This document shows, piece by piece, positions 4,696 to 12,292 of a stretch of DNA of 13,963 nucleotides. The stretch comes from Patescibacteria group bacterium. GTDB taxonomy: Bacteria > Patescibacteriota > Microgenomatia > UBA1400 > PJMF01. Made by a program: the position numbers and the translations under genes. Location of the stretch: assembly GCA_018813375.1 (NCBI GenBank), contig JAHJBU010000068.1, positions 1-13,963 on the forward strand, in the 5' to 3' direction. Every line of letters begins with the position of its first letter. Position 1 is the stretch's first letter. Below the pieces are notes generated by a model. That model saw only the letters and a list, made by a program, of their open reading frames with translations, ran no database searches and had not been told where the DNA came from.

Positions 4696-4965
4696 ATGCC
4701 AAAAGTATTAAATTTTAAAATTCTAGTTGAAAAAGACGAAGACGGATATTTTATCGCGTCTGCTCCTTCTATTCCTGGATGCCATACTCAAGGTAAAACC
4801 TATGAGGAAGCTACTACTAGAATCAAGGAAGCTGTCGAGCTTTGCCTAGAAATAGCTGAAAATGACAAGGATTATCGCCAGCTAATAAACTTTCCTACTA
4901 AAGAAAAGACAGAAACTTTTATAGGCATACTTGATGTTCCCATTTTAATGAAATACGCTTATTAA
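4696..4965 (+). CDS. HicB-like antitoxin-family protein, solitary
   Basis: An 89-residue protein with the HicB core: KILVEKDEDGYFIASAPSIP followed by GCHTQGKTYEEA and an amphipathic helix (RIKEAVELCLEIAEND). HicB proteins normally neutralise a HicA mRNA-interferase toxin encoded next to them. No HicA-like frame lies on either side: the 165 bases downstream hold only the 75-bp repeat, and upstream is a divergent HD gene. No C-terminal ribbon-helix-helix or HTH is visible; the last 25 residues do not show one. It may be an orphan left after toxin loss, an anti-toxin to a distant HicA, or one of the many HicB-like stand-alone proteins. The family call is good; the role is open. Confidence 0.85.
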   Translation: MPKVLNFKILVEKDEDGYFIASAPSIPGCHTQGKTYEEATTRIKEAVELCLEIAENDKDYRQLINFPTKEKTETFIGILDVPILMKYAY

Positions 4966-5008
4966 CTTTTCAAGCTAAGTTTATCTCCGCCCTCGGTGAA
5001 AACATAAA

Positions 5009-5083
5009 CCACTTCTCCATCATCCCCACAATCTTTTCAAGTGAGCCACTCATTTATTCCACCCAATTCCGTTCCAGTTCGCA
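5009..5083 (-). repeat. 75-bp dispersed repeat, copy C
   Basis: The third copy, same orientation as A and B. The minus-strand frame reads CELERNWVE, an in-frame TAA, then MSGSLEKIVGMMEKW. Stops lie upstream as well. Compared with copy A there are 14 differences, 8 of them at third positions of this frame. Located between the HicB-like gene and the acetyltransferase gene. Confidence 0.75.
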
Positions 5084-5130
5084 GAGTATGATTTATAGAT
5101 TGATGCGTAGGTTTATATTTCTATTAGTAT

Positions 5131-5919
5131 TTATATTCTTTTAATTCCATATAATCCATAAGGATCAGAACTTCTCCATTTTTTGAGTATCTCAGCGACG
5201 TCATTTGCTTTGAATAGTAAACACTTTGCAGATCCTATTTTGTGGTGTTGTATAAGACCTTTTTGATCAGCTACACTAAATACCTTTTGCCAGGCATCAT
5301 GCGGAGTTTCACCAAATCCAATACTCCACTCATCTTTAGGATAGTTTTTTAGGATGTTGCTAGGAATTTTTTCATAATTCTTAATTTCTTGAGGAATTGG
5401 GGTATCATTTTCTGCCAGGTGTAAACTTGAGCATCGGTCAATTCCTACTCCTATCAGAAGAACTAATCCGTCTAATTCTAGAAAGTATCTGTATCCACCA
5501 CTGTGTTTTTTAGCACTTTTACCCCATGCAGCTACTCGATGAAGGTTTGTCCCTAAATATACATCTTTTCTACTTTTAAATTCATCAGATATTGTTCCCA
5601 TGCCTGTTTTTTCATTTGATTTAAGATCTAGTCTTTTGACTTTCCATTTAATTCCTTGTGTTTTTTCTTTTTTAGTTAGTGGGATGGGAGGACTCATTGG
5701 ATAAGCAGACATTATGATTGTTCCTTTTGGTCCGACTATTTCCATCAAGGCATCAACAACTATTGGTGCGCCTCCGTCTACTATGCCAAAAGAACTAAGT
5801 GAGCTGTGCACTTCAATAATATTGTTAAGACCTAGTCCCATTTTGGTTAAATTATTGACAATCACTTCTTTAGTTATTACTGCTTCTCCAGCTTTATTGT
5901 AGTTTTTAATAGATGTCAT
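5131..5919 (-). CDS. AAC(3)-family aminoglycoside N-acetyltransferase-like protein
   Basis: A 262-residue protein of the antibiotic N-acetyltransferase (AAC(3)/YokD/FrbF) family, which moves an acetyl group from acetyl-CoA to an amino group. Visible hallmarks are VHSSLSSFG at 37-45, GGA..VVDALM at 49-59, VGPKGTIIM at 62-70, GTISDEF at 108-114, HRVAAWGKSA at 127-136, GVGIDRCSSLHLAE at 157-170 with the conserved His167 and Glu170, and a normal length. The usual R-S-x-H-P-x-x-S segment is altered (GTNLHRVAAWG), so the acceptor may not be an aminoglycoside; resistance should not be assumed. It is monocistronic on the minus strand. TACAAT ends 8 nt before the ATG with no Shine-Dalgarno site. Confidence 0.86.
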   Translation of the reverse strand: MTSIKNYNKAGEAVITKEVIVNNLTKMGLGLNNIIEVHSSLSSFGIVDGGAPIVVDALMEIVGPKGTIIMSAYPMSPPIPLTKKEKTQGIKWKVKRLDLKSNEKTGMGTISDEFKSRKDVYLGTNLHRVAAWGKSAKKHSGGYRYFLELDGLVLLIGVGIDRCSSLHLAENDTPIPQEIKNYEKIPSNILKNYPKDEWSIGFGETPHDAWQKVFSVADQKGLIQHHKIGSAKCLLFKANDVAEILKKWRSSDPYGLYGIKRI

Positions 5920-5927
5920 TGAATAAA

Positions 5928-5933
5928 ATTGTA
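5928..5933 (-). promoter_or_regulatory. -10 element of the acetyltransferase gene
   Basis: TACAAT on the minus strand, 8 nt before the ATG at 5919. No convincing -35 and no Shine-Dalgarno site were found. It fits the leaderless pattern seen at other genes in the window. Confidence 0.4.
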
Positions 5934-6040
5934 ACAGATGTAGGTTGAGTAGGTGAAATACACAAATACTTTTCCATTCAACTACCCCATTGTGATAGAC
6001 TAATTTTACTTAATAAAAATTATTAGCAAAGGTTTGTTTT

Positions 6041-6232
6041 ATGCAAGAATCAGATGGTTTGTCAGCAGCAGCAGTAAGAAATTTAGAAGAATTAAGGGGA
6101 GTATTAGAAGATGATTCGTCACGGGATAGCGCAAAGATAGTTAGTGATAGAGCTATTGAATTATTTAATACTGGAGTCTACGAAGATATGGACTCAGCTC
6201 TGAGAGCAGCTTTAGATGAGCAAGAGGCTTGA
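6041..6232 (+). CDS. Small acidic hypothetical protein
   Basis: A 63-residue acidic, Ala-rich, probably all-helical protein, with segments such as AAAVRNLEELRGVLED and MDSALRAALDEQEA. There is no Cys, membrane segment or signal peptide. An AAAGG site lies 9 nt before the ATG, and TTGTGA (5990-5995) with an A/T-rich -10 near 6014 could be its promoter. It ends 9 nt before tRNA-Gly on the same strand, so tRNA-Gly, tRNA-Thr and perhaps the next gene may share its transcript. I do not recognise a family. The Shine-Dalgarno site and regular heptad-like composition favour a real gene. Confidence 0.6.
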   Translation: MQESDGLSAAAVRNLEELRGVLEDDSSRDSAKIVSDRAIELFNTGVYEDMDSALRAALDEQEA

Positions 6233-6241
6233 TAAAAACCA

Positions 6242-6314
6242 GCGGTGGTAGCTCAGTTGGTAGAGCGTCTGCTTCCCAAGCAGAAGGTCGCGGGTTCAAA
6301 CCCCGTCCGCCGCT
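6242..6314 (+). tRNA. tRNA-Gly (anticodon CCC)
   Basis: A complete 73-nt cloverleaf. Acceptor GCGGTGG pairs with CCGCCGC (one T-G pair) and the discriminator is T6314. Anticodon stem TCTGC/GCAGA closes loop TTCCCAA, with anticodon CCC at 6275-6277. The T-arm loop is TTCAAAC. CCA is not encoded. Confidence 0.96.
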
Positions 6315-6338
6315 CATAGCTTGCCACGGATAAGAAAC

Positions 6339-6411
6339 GCCTGCGTAGCTCAGTTGGTAGAGCAGCGGTATCGTAAACCGCAGGTCGTCGGTTCGACCCC
6401 GACCGCAGGCT
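6339..6411 (+). tRNA. tRNA-Thr (anticodon CGT)
   Basis: A complete 73-nt cloverleaf, 24 nt after tRNA-Gly. Acceptor GCCTGCG pairs perfectly with CGCAGGC and the discriminator is T6411. Anticodon stem GCGGT/ACCGC closes loop ATCGTAA, with anticodon CGT at 6372-6374. CCA is not encoded. Confidence 0.96.
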
Positions 6412-6421
6412 CATAATCTGT

Positions 6422-6427
6422 TAGAAT
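6422..6427 (+). promoter_or_regulatory. -10-like element before the Ig-repeat protein gene
   Basis: TAGAAT ends 8 nt before the ATG at 6436. A -35 at normal spacing would fall inside tRNA-Thr, where nothing convincing is seen. Co-transcription with the tRNAs is the alternative. Confidence 0.35.
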
Positions 6428-6435
6428 AAAATACT

Positions 6436-7140
6436 ATGGCACGCTCACGTCTATCCAAAAAACAACAAAAAAAAATAGTGCGTCAAACATTTTTAATTGC
6501 AACTGTAGCAATTTCTTTATTAGCTTCTTTTATTTTTTTTATTATGCCTCAATTTATTAGATTGGCTGACAGCTTTTTAAATGGCAGCAGTGTGCTAGAA
6601 GACCAAGATCAAGTGCCTCCACAAGCTCCCATCCTAGCAGCGCCAGTTTCAGCTACCAATAGTGCGTCCTTGCCGATTTCTGGTGTAGGCGAAGCCGGTA
6701 GCCAGGTGGTATTAATGCTAAATGGAGAAAAATTAAAAGAGATTGAGATTGATGATCAAGGAGAGTTTAAGTTTAGAGTTCCATTGACGGAGGGTGAAAA
6801 TGCTCTGGCAGTTTATAGTATTGATAAAGCTGGCAATGAATCAGTCCAAACCCGAGAATATAATGTTTCCCTAGATACAGAGGCACCAGTTATTGAAATA
6901 GAAAGCCCCAAAGACGGTGGTATGGTTGAGCTAAGAAAAAATCAAATCGTCACCATTAAAGGTACCACAGAGCCTCAGTCCAAAGTCTTTATTAACGATC
7001 GTCTTGTTTATGCTAAATCTGATGGGAGTTTTTCTATGAATTACGAGCTTGAGGATGGCGAAAATAAACTCAAATTTAGGGCTGTAGATAAGGGTGGCAA
7101 TGAGAGTGAAAAAGAAATAATAGTTAAATTTAGGTTTTAA
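6436..7140 (+). CDS. Membrane-anchored protein with two Ig-like (glucodextranase-B/Big-type) repeats
   Basis: A 234-residue protein. A very basic N-terminus (RSRLSKKQQKKIVRQ) precedes one membrane segment at about residues 18-38, with no cleavage site, so the bulk should lie outside the membrane. After an acidic/proline linker two beta-rich domains follow, at about 62-145 and 148-234. Both have the same layout: a P-[IL]-x start, a G.(T/G)E..S.V...NG or ND strand, a D.(Q/G)..F turn, an EGEN or DGEN loop, and an ending (A/D).DK.GNES. These are the marks of Ig-like repeats common in surface proteins. No catalytic domain is present, so adhesion or cell-wall scaffolding is likely. The coding end overlaps the convergent ligase gene by 11 bp. 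Confidence 0.83.
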   Translation: MARSRLSKKQQKKIVRQTFLIATVAISLLASFIFFIMPQFIRLADSFLNGSSVLEDQDQVPPQAPILAAPVSATNSASLPISGVGEAGSQVVLMLNGEKLKEIEIDDQGEFKFRVPLTEGENALAVYSIDKAGNESVQTREYNVSLDTEAPVIEIESPKDGGMVELRKNQIVTIKGTTEPQSKVFINDRLVYAKSDGSFSMNYELEDGENKLKFRAVDKGGNESEKEIIVKFRF

Positions 7141-8302
7141 TCTTTATTAAAGAAAACCCCAAGCTAGATATCCATAACCAAATAAATGGCTGAAACAAAG
7201 TGTGGTTAAATTGAGAATGAATAAGTATTGCAATAAATGCAGTGAATATAAAGATATCTTTTCTATATAGATCCAAGCTAAATTTATATAGGATAAATAA
7301 GAATATTATCAACCCCACTACTCCGGTAGAAGTAAGAATAAAAGTAATTAAGTTATCAGGGAAATGAGCAGTGTCTTTCCAGAATGAAATGTCTTGCTTA
7401 GATTCTGATGTAACAAATAATCCTTTGCCAGTTAGCCACTGATAATTTTGGAGGTTTTTTATTGCCGATGAATTAGACTCTACCCTTGATAATACCGAAG
7501 CTGTTCTTTCTAGCTTTACACCCTCCCCCGCTGGTCTAGGTAAAAATGGAAGGCTAATAATAAATAATCCCATAATACTTATTAATAAGTGGTTAATTTT
7601 ATAGGACCTGATGAGCTGAATTATTAAAAACAATGCTCCTGATACTAAAAAACTTAGGTAGCTAGCTCTGGAATAGGTTAAAAGAATGGTTAGTGTTAAA
7701 AAGAGTGATGCTCCTATTTTTAGCCAATTAGTTTCTTCTCCCCTTTTTTGTTTAAAAGTTTGTGTAAGAAAAAGTGTTATTACTAAGATAATTCCAGTAA
7801 AATTAGGATCAAATTGCGTGCTGATTAGCCTAAAATAATGATCATCCCAGCCCAGGTATTTTAAGAATCTAGTATCAGGAAGAATAAAATATTGTATAAG
7901 CCCCCAAAAAGCAATTAAAAGTCCCACTGCTATCCAGAGTTGGAGTTGACGACTCCTCAAGAAAGGTTTGGTAAAAGTAAGACTTAGTCCAAATAAGCTA
8001 TAAATAGCAGTTCTGGATAAATAAAGTAGTGGAATTGGAGAAAAGCCCGCAATAATGTAGCTGGCGACTATTCCCAAGGCTATCCAGCCTAAAGTGAGTA
8101 AAAAGAGCTTGTTTTTAATCATTTTTTTGGATAGTTTTATCCATTTATCTGGAAATTTGATTATACTTAGCACTAGCCAAATGACTAAAAATACATCATG
8201 AACATAAAATGCAGTTACTTTAGTCAATTGAATTCGCTGAAGCTGTCCTAGAGAAAAAAGAGCTAAAATTAGTAAAAATAATATCTGAAATGTTTTTTTC
8301 AT
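7130..8302 (-). CDS. O-antigen ligase/polymerase-like membrane protein
   Basis: A 390-residue protein with roughly ten hydrophobic membrane segments spread over its whole length. The central LLTYSRASYLSFLVSGALFL (about 207-226) is the hallmark of the Wzy/WaaL-like family, with the conserved arginine R212. A large extracytoplasmic loop (about 255-320) with RVESN, a G-K-G turn and HFPDNLITFIL follows, also as in that family. Such enzymes polymerise or transfer lipid-linked glycans on the outer face of the membrane. It is the last gene of the glycan operon, overlapping the GT2 gene by 4 bp (ATGA). Ligase and polymerase cannot be told apart from sequence alone, and protein O-glycosylation is also possible. 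Confidence 0.82.
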   Translation of the reverse strand: MKKTFQILFLLILALFSLGQLQRIQLTKVTAFYVHDVFLVIWLVLSIIKFPDKWIKLSKKMIKNKLFLLTLGWIALGIVASYIIAGFSPIPLLYLSRTAIYSLFGLSLTFTKPFLRSRQLQLWIAVGLLIAFWGLIQYFILPDTRFLKYLGWDDHYFRLISTQFDPNFTGIILVITLFLTQTFKQKRGEETNWLKIGASLFLTLTILLTYSRASYLSFLVSGALFLIIQLIRSYKINHLLISIMGLFIISLPFLPRPAGEGVKLERTASVLSRVESNSSAIKNLQNYQWLTGKGLFVTSESKQDISFWKDTAHFPDNLITFILTSTGVVGLIIFLFILYKFSLDLYRKDIFIFTAFIAILIHSQFNHTLFQPFIWLWISSLGFSLIKIKT

Positions 8303-8997
8303 GATTTAGCGTGCTCTAATTCGTATTGAAAAACCCTAACTGCTAGAGAGTGAAGGCTCATAATTATTGCATAGCAAAGTCCTCGCCAACCATCCAAAAA
8401 GCCTAGTCTTATAATATAATTGAAAATAAATTTTCCCCAGGGATAAAAAACTAGCTGTAATAAGTAAAAAGATTGGTCTTGTTGATATCTAAAATTAGCT
8501 TCTCGCTCCGCATAATTCGTGATTGAATCACAAAATTCTTTTAGTGATAAATGAGCATAGTGGAGTATTTTAATATTTGATTTCCCTACTACTCCACTTA
8601 TCTTTGCTACTTCATGAATTGGACGATGCCATGTTATTTTTGATTTTTTCCCCATTCTGAGGAGTTTAATTGCACCACTTTCACCAAATTTGAGTGGTTT
8701 GTCATAAAAAATATCTTGACGATTAATATAAACACCATCTAGTTTGTTCTCGGCAATGATTTTTTTTATTTCATTTACAGATGTTGGGGAAATGACTTCA
8801 TCACTATCTAAAAACAATACCCATTCATGCTTAGCCATTTTTAAAGCTTGATTACGAGTTAGTGCAAAATCAGCAATGGATTTTTTTTTGATAACTAAAA
8901 CTTCGTTGGCAAACTGAGCTGATTTTTTGGCTTTAGCCAACAGAGGATCATTGGGGCGAGTGATAATGATAATGCTTAATTCAACGGTAGTATACAT
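8299..8997 (-). CDS. Family 2 glycosyltransferase (WaaE/KdtX-like)
   Basis: A 232-residue GT-A fold enzyme. ELSIIIITRPN at 6-16 forms the first Rossmann strand; LTRNQAL at 47-52 and VLFLDSDEVI at 60-69 carry the nucleotide-sugar and metal-binding DSD; FGESGAIKLLRM and WHRPIHEV (123-130) form the acceptor region with the expected His residues. The layout and length match the LPS-core WaaE/KdtX group, which adds a sugar to a lipid-linked acceptor on the inner face of the membrane. The amphipathic/hydrophobic C-terminus (FYLLQLVFYPWGKFIFNYII) probably holds it at the membrane. It overlaps the genes on both sides (17 bp and 4 bp). The donor sugar is unknown. Confidence 0.88.
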   Translation of the reverse strand: MYTTVELSIIIITRPNDPLLAKAKKSAQFANEVLVIKKKSIADFALTRNQALKMAKHEWVLFLDSDEVISPTSVNEIKKIIAENKLDGVYINRQDIFYDKPLKFGESGAIKLLRMGKKSKITWHRPIHEVAKISGVVGKSNIKILHYAHLSLKEFCDSITNYAEREANFRYQQDQSFYLLQLVFYPWGKFIFNYIIRLGFLDGWRGLCYAIIMSLHSLAVRVFQYELEHAKS

Positions 8998-10456
8998 CGA
9001 AGGTATTAAATTTTACTTTGGTTATCCCTGGATAGCTAGCTAGGCTTGAGTTCTTTGATTCTATGTAGAATACCATACCAGACTCTTGATTTTCTGGAGC
9101 TCCCAACTCTTGAGCTAGCCAGCGGAAGTTATCAAAATAGCTAGGGAATTTACAAGCAGATTGCGTGGTTTCAAATTGAAATTTTTTAGGCTTTAACCCA
9201 TTGAGATAATTTATAATTTGTCGCTGTTCGCTAATTGAAACATAGTTAAATGATTTATGATTATCTACAAAAAAATTGTAGTTAAAAATTGCCATAATAT
9301 TAGTGATGGCCCAAGAAGTGAGCAGTAGTTTTGAAGCAAAGTGGTGTTTTTTAAAAATAATATTCAGACCCCACCCTAGGAGTAAGCTTAATAGTGTAAA
9401 GTAGGGTGGAAAATAAGCTTCTGAGAGTGAGCCATGGACAAAGTAGCTAATTGTCAGTAGCAGGGTGGTTATGGCTACTAGCTCTATTCCTGGCTGAAGC
9501 TTTTTTCTTTTTTTAATTAAAGTAAAACCTGTGAAAAAAAGTAGGCTTAGGAAAACGACAGAAATACAAGTATTTTCTACCCCAAAAATTCTGTGCAAGT
9601 ACTGCCAGTAGGAAGATAGGGTGATTGCAAGTTTATTTAGTGATAGCTGATGTTGCCCGACTACTCCAGTTAAAGAAATAATTCTATAACCCACCCAAAT
9701 GAAGAATCCTCCCAATTGGCTTTCAGAAATTGGGCTAGTAAGGTCATGAATAATTTGAGGCAGAAAGCCAATTAATCCAGCAGTAGAAATCTGAGAAATT
9801 ATGGGCAAGGAGATTTTTTTTCTCTGTCGATAAAAAACATAAGGGATCATTAACCCTAGGGCAAACAATGATAACTCAAATTGCACTAATAATGCCCAGG
9901 CCAATCCGGCTACAAAAACTCCATATTTTTGATCACGCCAGAGGTAAATCAAAGCGAATAGAAAAATAATCATAACAAGCGGAATAGGAGTGGTGTGATA
10001 GGGCACTCGACTATTAGCTATTGCAAGAGGTGAAAAGGCAAATAGAGTCGTTGCTATTAAAGCAGTTTTTTTGTTGATATGAACGATGGCGTATTCATAG
10101 ATAAAAATCAGGGCTAAGATACTTAAAAAAGCAAAGCTAAGTGAGAAAGCCAGTGTTTTTTGTCCAAAAACTAAATAAATTATTATCTCCAGCCAAATAG
10201 TAAGTGGACCCTGATGAAATCTAGGAATACTAGAGGGAATTCCTAGCAGAGGCAGAGATCTAGATTCAACAGCCTGCTTAGCTGCTAGTAGGTCTCGGCC
10301 TGCATCTCCAAAAAAGATGCCGTGGGTATCAATTTTCCAAGTTCTAAGCCAGGTAGCACTAATTACAATTAAAATAATTAGACTGTTTGCTTTAATAAAT
10401 TTAAGCAAGCTCTTAAGTTTATTTTGATTTTGTTTGCTGATAAATTTCATAAGCAA
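8981..10456 (-). CDS. GT-C type integral membrane glycosyltransferase (ArnT/PMT-like, GT83/GT39)
   Basis: A 491-residue protein with about eleven hydrophobic segments and a soluble C-terminal part. The first extracytoplasmic loop carries GIFFGDAGRDLLAAKQ (residues 46-61); its acidic residues (D51, D55) sit where GT-C enzymes place their catalytic and metal acidic pair. A second loop motif, SIPRFHQGPLTIWLE, is also typical of ArnT/PMT-like proteins. Such enzymes take a sugar from a polyprenyl-phosphate carrier and add it to lipid or protein outside the membrane. The gene overlaps the flippase by 38 bp and the GT2 gene by 17 bp. A second ATG two codons in may be the true start. The acceptor cannot be deduced. 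Confidence 0.82.
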   Translation of the reverse strand: MLMKFISKQNQNKLKSLLKFIKANSLIILIVISATWLRTWKIDTHGIFFGDAGRDLLAAKQAVESRSLPLLGIPSSIPRFHQGPLTIWLEIIIYLVFGQKTLAFSLSFAFLSILALIFIYEYAIVHINKKTALIATTLFAFSPLAIANSRVPYHTTPIPLVMIIFLFALIYLWRDQKYGVFVAGLAWALLVQFELSLFALGLMIPYVFYRQRKKISLPIISQISTAGLIGFLPQIIHDLTSPISESQLGGFFIWVGYRIISLTGVVGQHQLSLNKLAITLSSYWQYLHRIFGVENTCISVVFLSLLFFTGFTLIKKRKKLQPGIELVAITTLLLTISYFVHGSLSEAYFPPYFTLLSLLLGWGLNIIFKKHHFASKLLLTSWAITNIMAIFNYNFFVDNHKSFNYVSISEQRQIINYLNGLKPKKFQFETTQSACKFPSYFDNFRWLAQELGAPENQESGMVFYIESKNSSLASYPGITKVKFNTFDVYYR

Positions 10457-11642
10457 TGATAGGTAGTGATAGTAATCTTCCTAAGCTCAAGCCGATGACA
10501 GCCCCCAGTAAGCCTTGTTTTAGACCAAAGAAAACAATTAGAGATATTGTTAGAACTAAATTAGTGAATTGATGAAGATTAAGAGCTTTATAAGCACTTT
10601 TAGCTAAAAATAAAGTGTAGCCAAGTAAAGCTAAACTATGAGCTACACCCGCTAGAACAAGCCATTTCATTAGTGGTACAACGCCTAGCCATTGATCACC
10701 TAAAACTATTTTGACAATTAATTCAGGGAAAGTTAAGACTAAGGCAGACATTATTAATAGCAATAAGCTAGTCCAACGAAAAGTTTTAAAAGTAGCTTTT
10801 TTTATTCTAGTTGGATTTGAAACAATTTTAGTGTAAATGGGTAAAGTTCCGTGATGTACAGATTTTGCTAGGTCATAATTAGCTTTATGGGTCAATGCAT
10901 AGGCATTGTGGTAAAGACCCAGCTGATAAGTGCCAAAAAGCTTACCGATAATTAAGTCATCTAGATTATCATTGAGATATCCCATTAAAGAAGAAAGACT
11001 TAGCCACTTGGCATTATTAAAAATAGCCTGGGCTCTGGATTTAAGGTATCTGAATTGGGGCTTATGTTTAAAAAATCTAAAAGAAATAAAAACTTCAAAT
11101 ATTGCAGCTCCGATCATGCTTAAAATCATGGCCTGAACACTGTGGAGTAAAAATCCCAAAGAAATTGCTAGGGCTCCTTCGATGATAACTAGGGAGAAAT
11201 AGTAGAGGCTATCTTGGAAAAACTTAAAGTTTTTGCGTAGCATAATAATGCTAGGATTAATAAAGCCTTTAATAACTGGGACAAGAGAAGTTAGGGCAAC
11301 TAGAGTTATTAATTGCGGGTTATTAAAATAGTGACTTAACCCAAAGCCCATTAGAGTCATGATAATGGCAATAATAAAACCCCTGGCAATTGCAATTACC
11401 CAGGCAGTATCTAAGAAATAAAAAATAGATTTTTTAGATTGTAAGATAGTAATATTAATGCCTGTTTGAGCTGCAGCTTCACTTAGGCCTAGGGTAATAG
11501 CGGTTAATGAGAATAGTCCAAAGTCATTAGGGCTTAGTAGCCTAGCTAAGACAGATATTTTTACTAGTGTCACTAATGAGCTAAGGATTTTTAAGGTCGT
11601 TTGCCAACTAAATCCGTTAATGGCATGTTTTATATAACTCAT
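10419..11642 (-). CDS. Polysaccharide flippase (Wzx/MOP superfamily)
   Basis: A 407-residue polytopic protein with about eleven or twelve hydrophobic segments. The N-terminus (AINGFSWQTTLKILSSLVTL and ISVLARLLSPNDFGLFSLTA) is the classic opening of lipopolysaccharide/O-unit flippases of the MOP superfamily, which move undecaprenyl-linked oligosaccharides to the outer face. Further family marks are DDLIIGKLFGTYQLGLYHNA in the middle and LPIYTKI after it. It is shorter than the usual 450-490 residues, with the loss at the C-terminal end. It is the first gene of the glycan operon. TACAAT ends 7 nt before the ATG and no Shine-Dalgarno site is seen. Confidence 0.87.
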   Translation of the reverse strand: MSYIKHAINGFSWQTTLKILSSLVTLVKISVLARLLSPNDFGLFSLTAITLGLSEAAAQTGINITILQSKKSIFYFLDTAWVIAIARGFIIAIIMTLMGFGLSHYFNNPQLITLVALTSLVPVIKGFINPSIIMLRKNFKFFQDSLYYFSLVIIEGALAISLGFLLHSVQAMILSMIGAAIFEVFISFRFFKHKPQFRYLKSRAQAIFNNAKWLSLSSLMGYLNDNLDDLIIGKLFGTYQLGLYHNAYALTHKANYDLAKSVHHGTLPIYTKIVSNPTRIKKATFKTFRWTSLLLLIMSALVLTFPELIVKIVLGDQWLGVVPLMKWLVLAGVAHSLALLGYTLFLAKSAYKALNLHQFTNLVLTISLIVFFGLKQGLLGAVIGLSLGRLLSLPIIAYEIYQQTKSK

Positions 11643-11649
11643 GGATGAA

Positions 11650-11655
11650 ATTGTA
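11650..11655 (-). promoter_or_regulatory. -10 element of the glycan operon
   Basis: TACAAT on the minus strand, 7 nt before the flippase ATG at 11642. Its -35 region falls near 11673-11679, inside the spacer of the divergent lepB promoter, so the two promoters overlap and may compete. Confidence 0.42.
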
Positions 11656-11684
11656 TCTAAATTTAGCTATAGTTAATTGGTTGG

Positions 11685-11690
11685 TATACT
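11685..11690 (+). promoter_or_regulatory. -10 element of lepB
   Basis: TATACT on the plus strand, 17 nt before the ATG at 11708, with TTTAGC (11662-11667) as a weak -35 at 17-bp spacing. The predicted leader is only about 10 nt. An alternative TATAAC ends 10 nt before the ATG. Confidence 0.4.
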
Positions 11691-11707
11691 ATATAACATT
11701 GTAATCT

Positions 11708-12280
11708 ATGAAATTGTTTAACAAAATAGGCTCCATTTTTTTTGATTTTATCGAAACTGTTGTAATTGCTTTGTCAATATTTTTAGTGGTGTATTTATTT
11801 TTTATGCAGCCACATCAGGTAAATGGACAATCTATGGTACCAAACTTTCTAAATGGTGAGTATGTTTTAACAGATAAAGTTAGTTACAAGATGCGCTCTC
11901 CAGAGCGAGGCGAGGTGATAGTTTTTCATGCTCCTTCTTCATCTCATTGTCCAAAGGGAACTGGTTGTGATTTTATTAAACGAATTCTTGGAGTTCCGGG
12001 AGAAAATATTGAAGTGAAGAACAATGGTATTTTTGTAAATGGGTCTCGCCTGCCAGAAAGCTATATTCCAGATGATTTTGAGACACTGGCTGGTGAGTTT
12101 TCTAAAAACAGGGTTATTTCTTTAGGAGTAAATGAGTACTTTGTGTCGGGTGATAATAGACCGCATTCAAGTGATTCAAGAGCCTGGGGACCGATTAAAA
12201 AAGAGGATATAGTGGGTAGAGCCTTTTATCGCTATTGGCCACCTAAAGTCATAGGGACAATCTACAAGGCTGAGTATTAG
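11708..12280 (+). CDS. lepB: Signal peptidase I
   Basis: A 190-residue type I signal peptidase (S26 family), which removes signal peptides from exported proteins on the outer face of the membrane. One membrane segment lies at about residues 15-34, followed by the catalytic box QVNGQSMVPNF with nucleophile Ser42, then FIKRILGVPGE with the general base Lys91, and finally the YFVSGDNRPHSSDSRAWGPI box at 144-163. All five family boxes are present, and the short Gram-positive-like length fits. An unusual insert SHCPKGTGCDF (79-89) between boxes holds two cysteines six residues apart that could form a disulfide outside. It is divergent from the glycan operon and convergent with parB, 12 bp away. 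Confidence 0.96.
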   Translation: MKLFNKIGSIFFDFIETVVIALSIFLVVYLFFMQPHQVNGQSMVPNFLNGEYVLTDKVSYKMRSPERGEVIVFHAPSSSHCPKGTGCDFIKRILGVPGENIEVKNNGIFVNGSRLPESYIPDDFETLAGEFSKNRVISLGVNEYFVSGDNRPHSSDSRAWGPIKKEDIVGRAFYRYWPPKVIGTIYKAEY

Positions 12281-12292
12281 ATTAGTATTAGA

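Noticed and set aside
5714..5902. 62-codon plus-strand frame inside the acetyltransferase gene
   Set aside because: A shadow of the AAC(3)-like gene; no independent motif or ribosome site.
10930..11136. 68-codon plus-strand frame inside the flippase gene
   Set aside because: A shadow of a membrane-protein gene on the other strand.
12281..12292. Bidirectional terminator between lepB and parB
   Set aside because: The 12-bp gap holds only a short direct repeat (TATTAGAT); no hairpin with a T-run is present.
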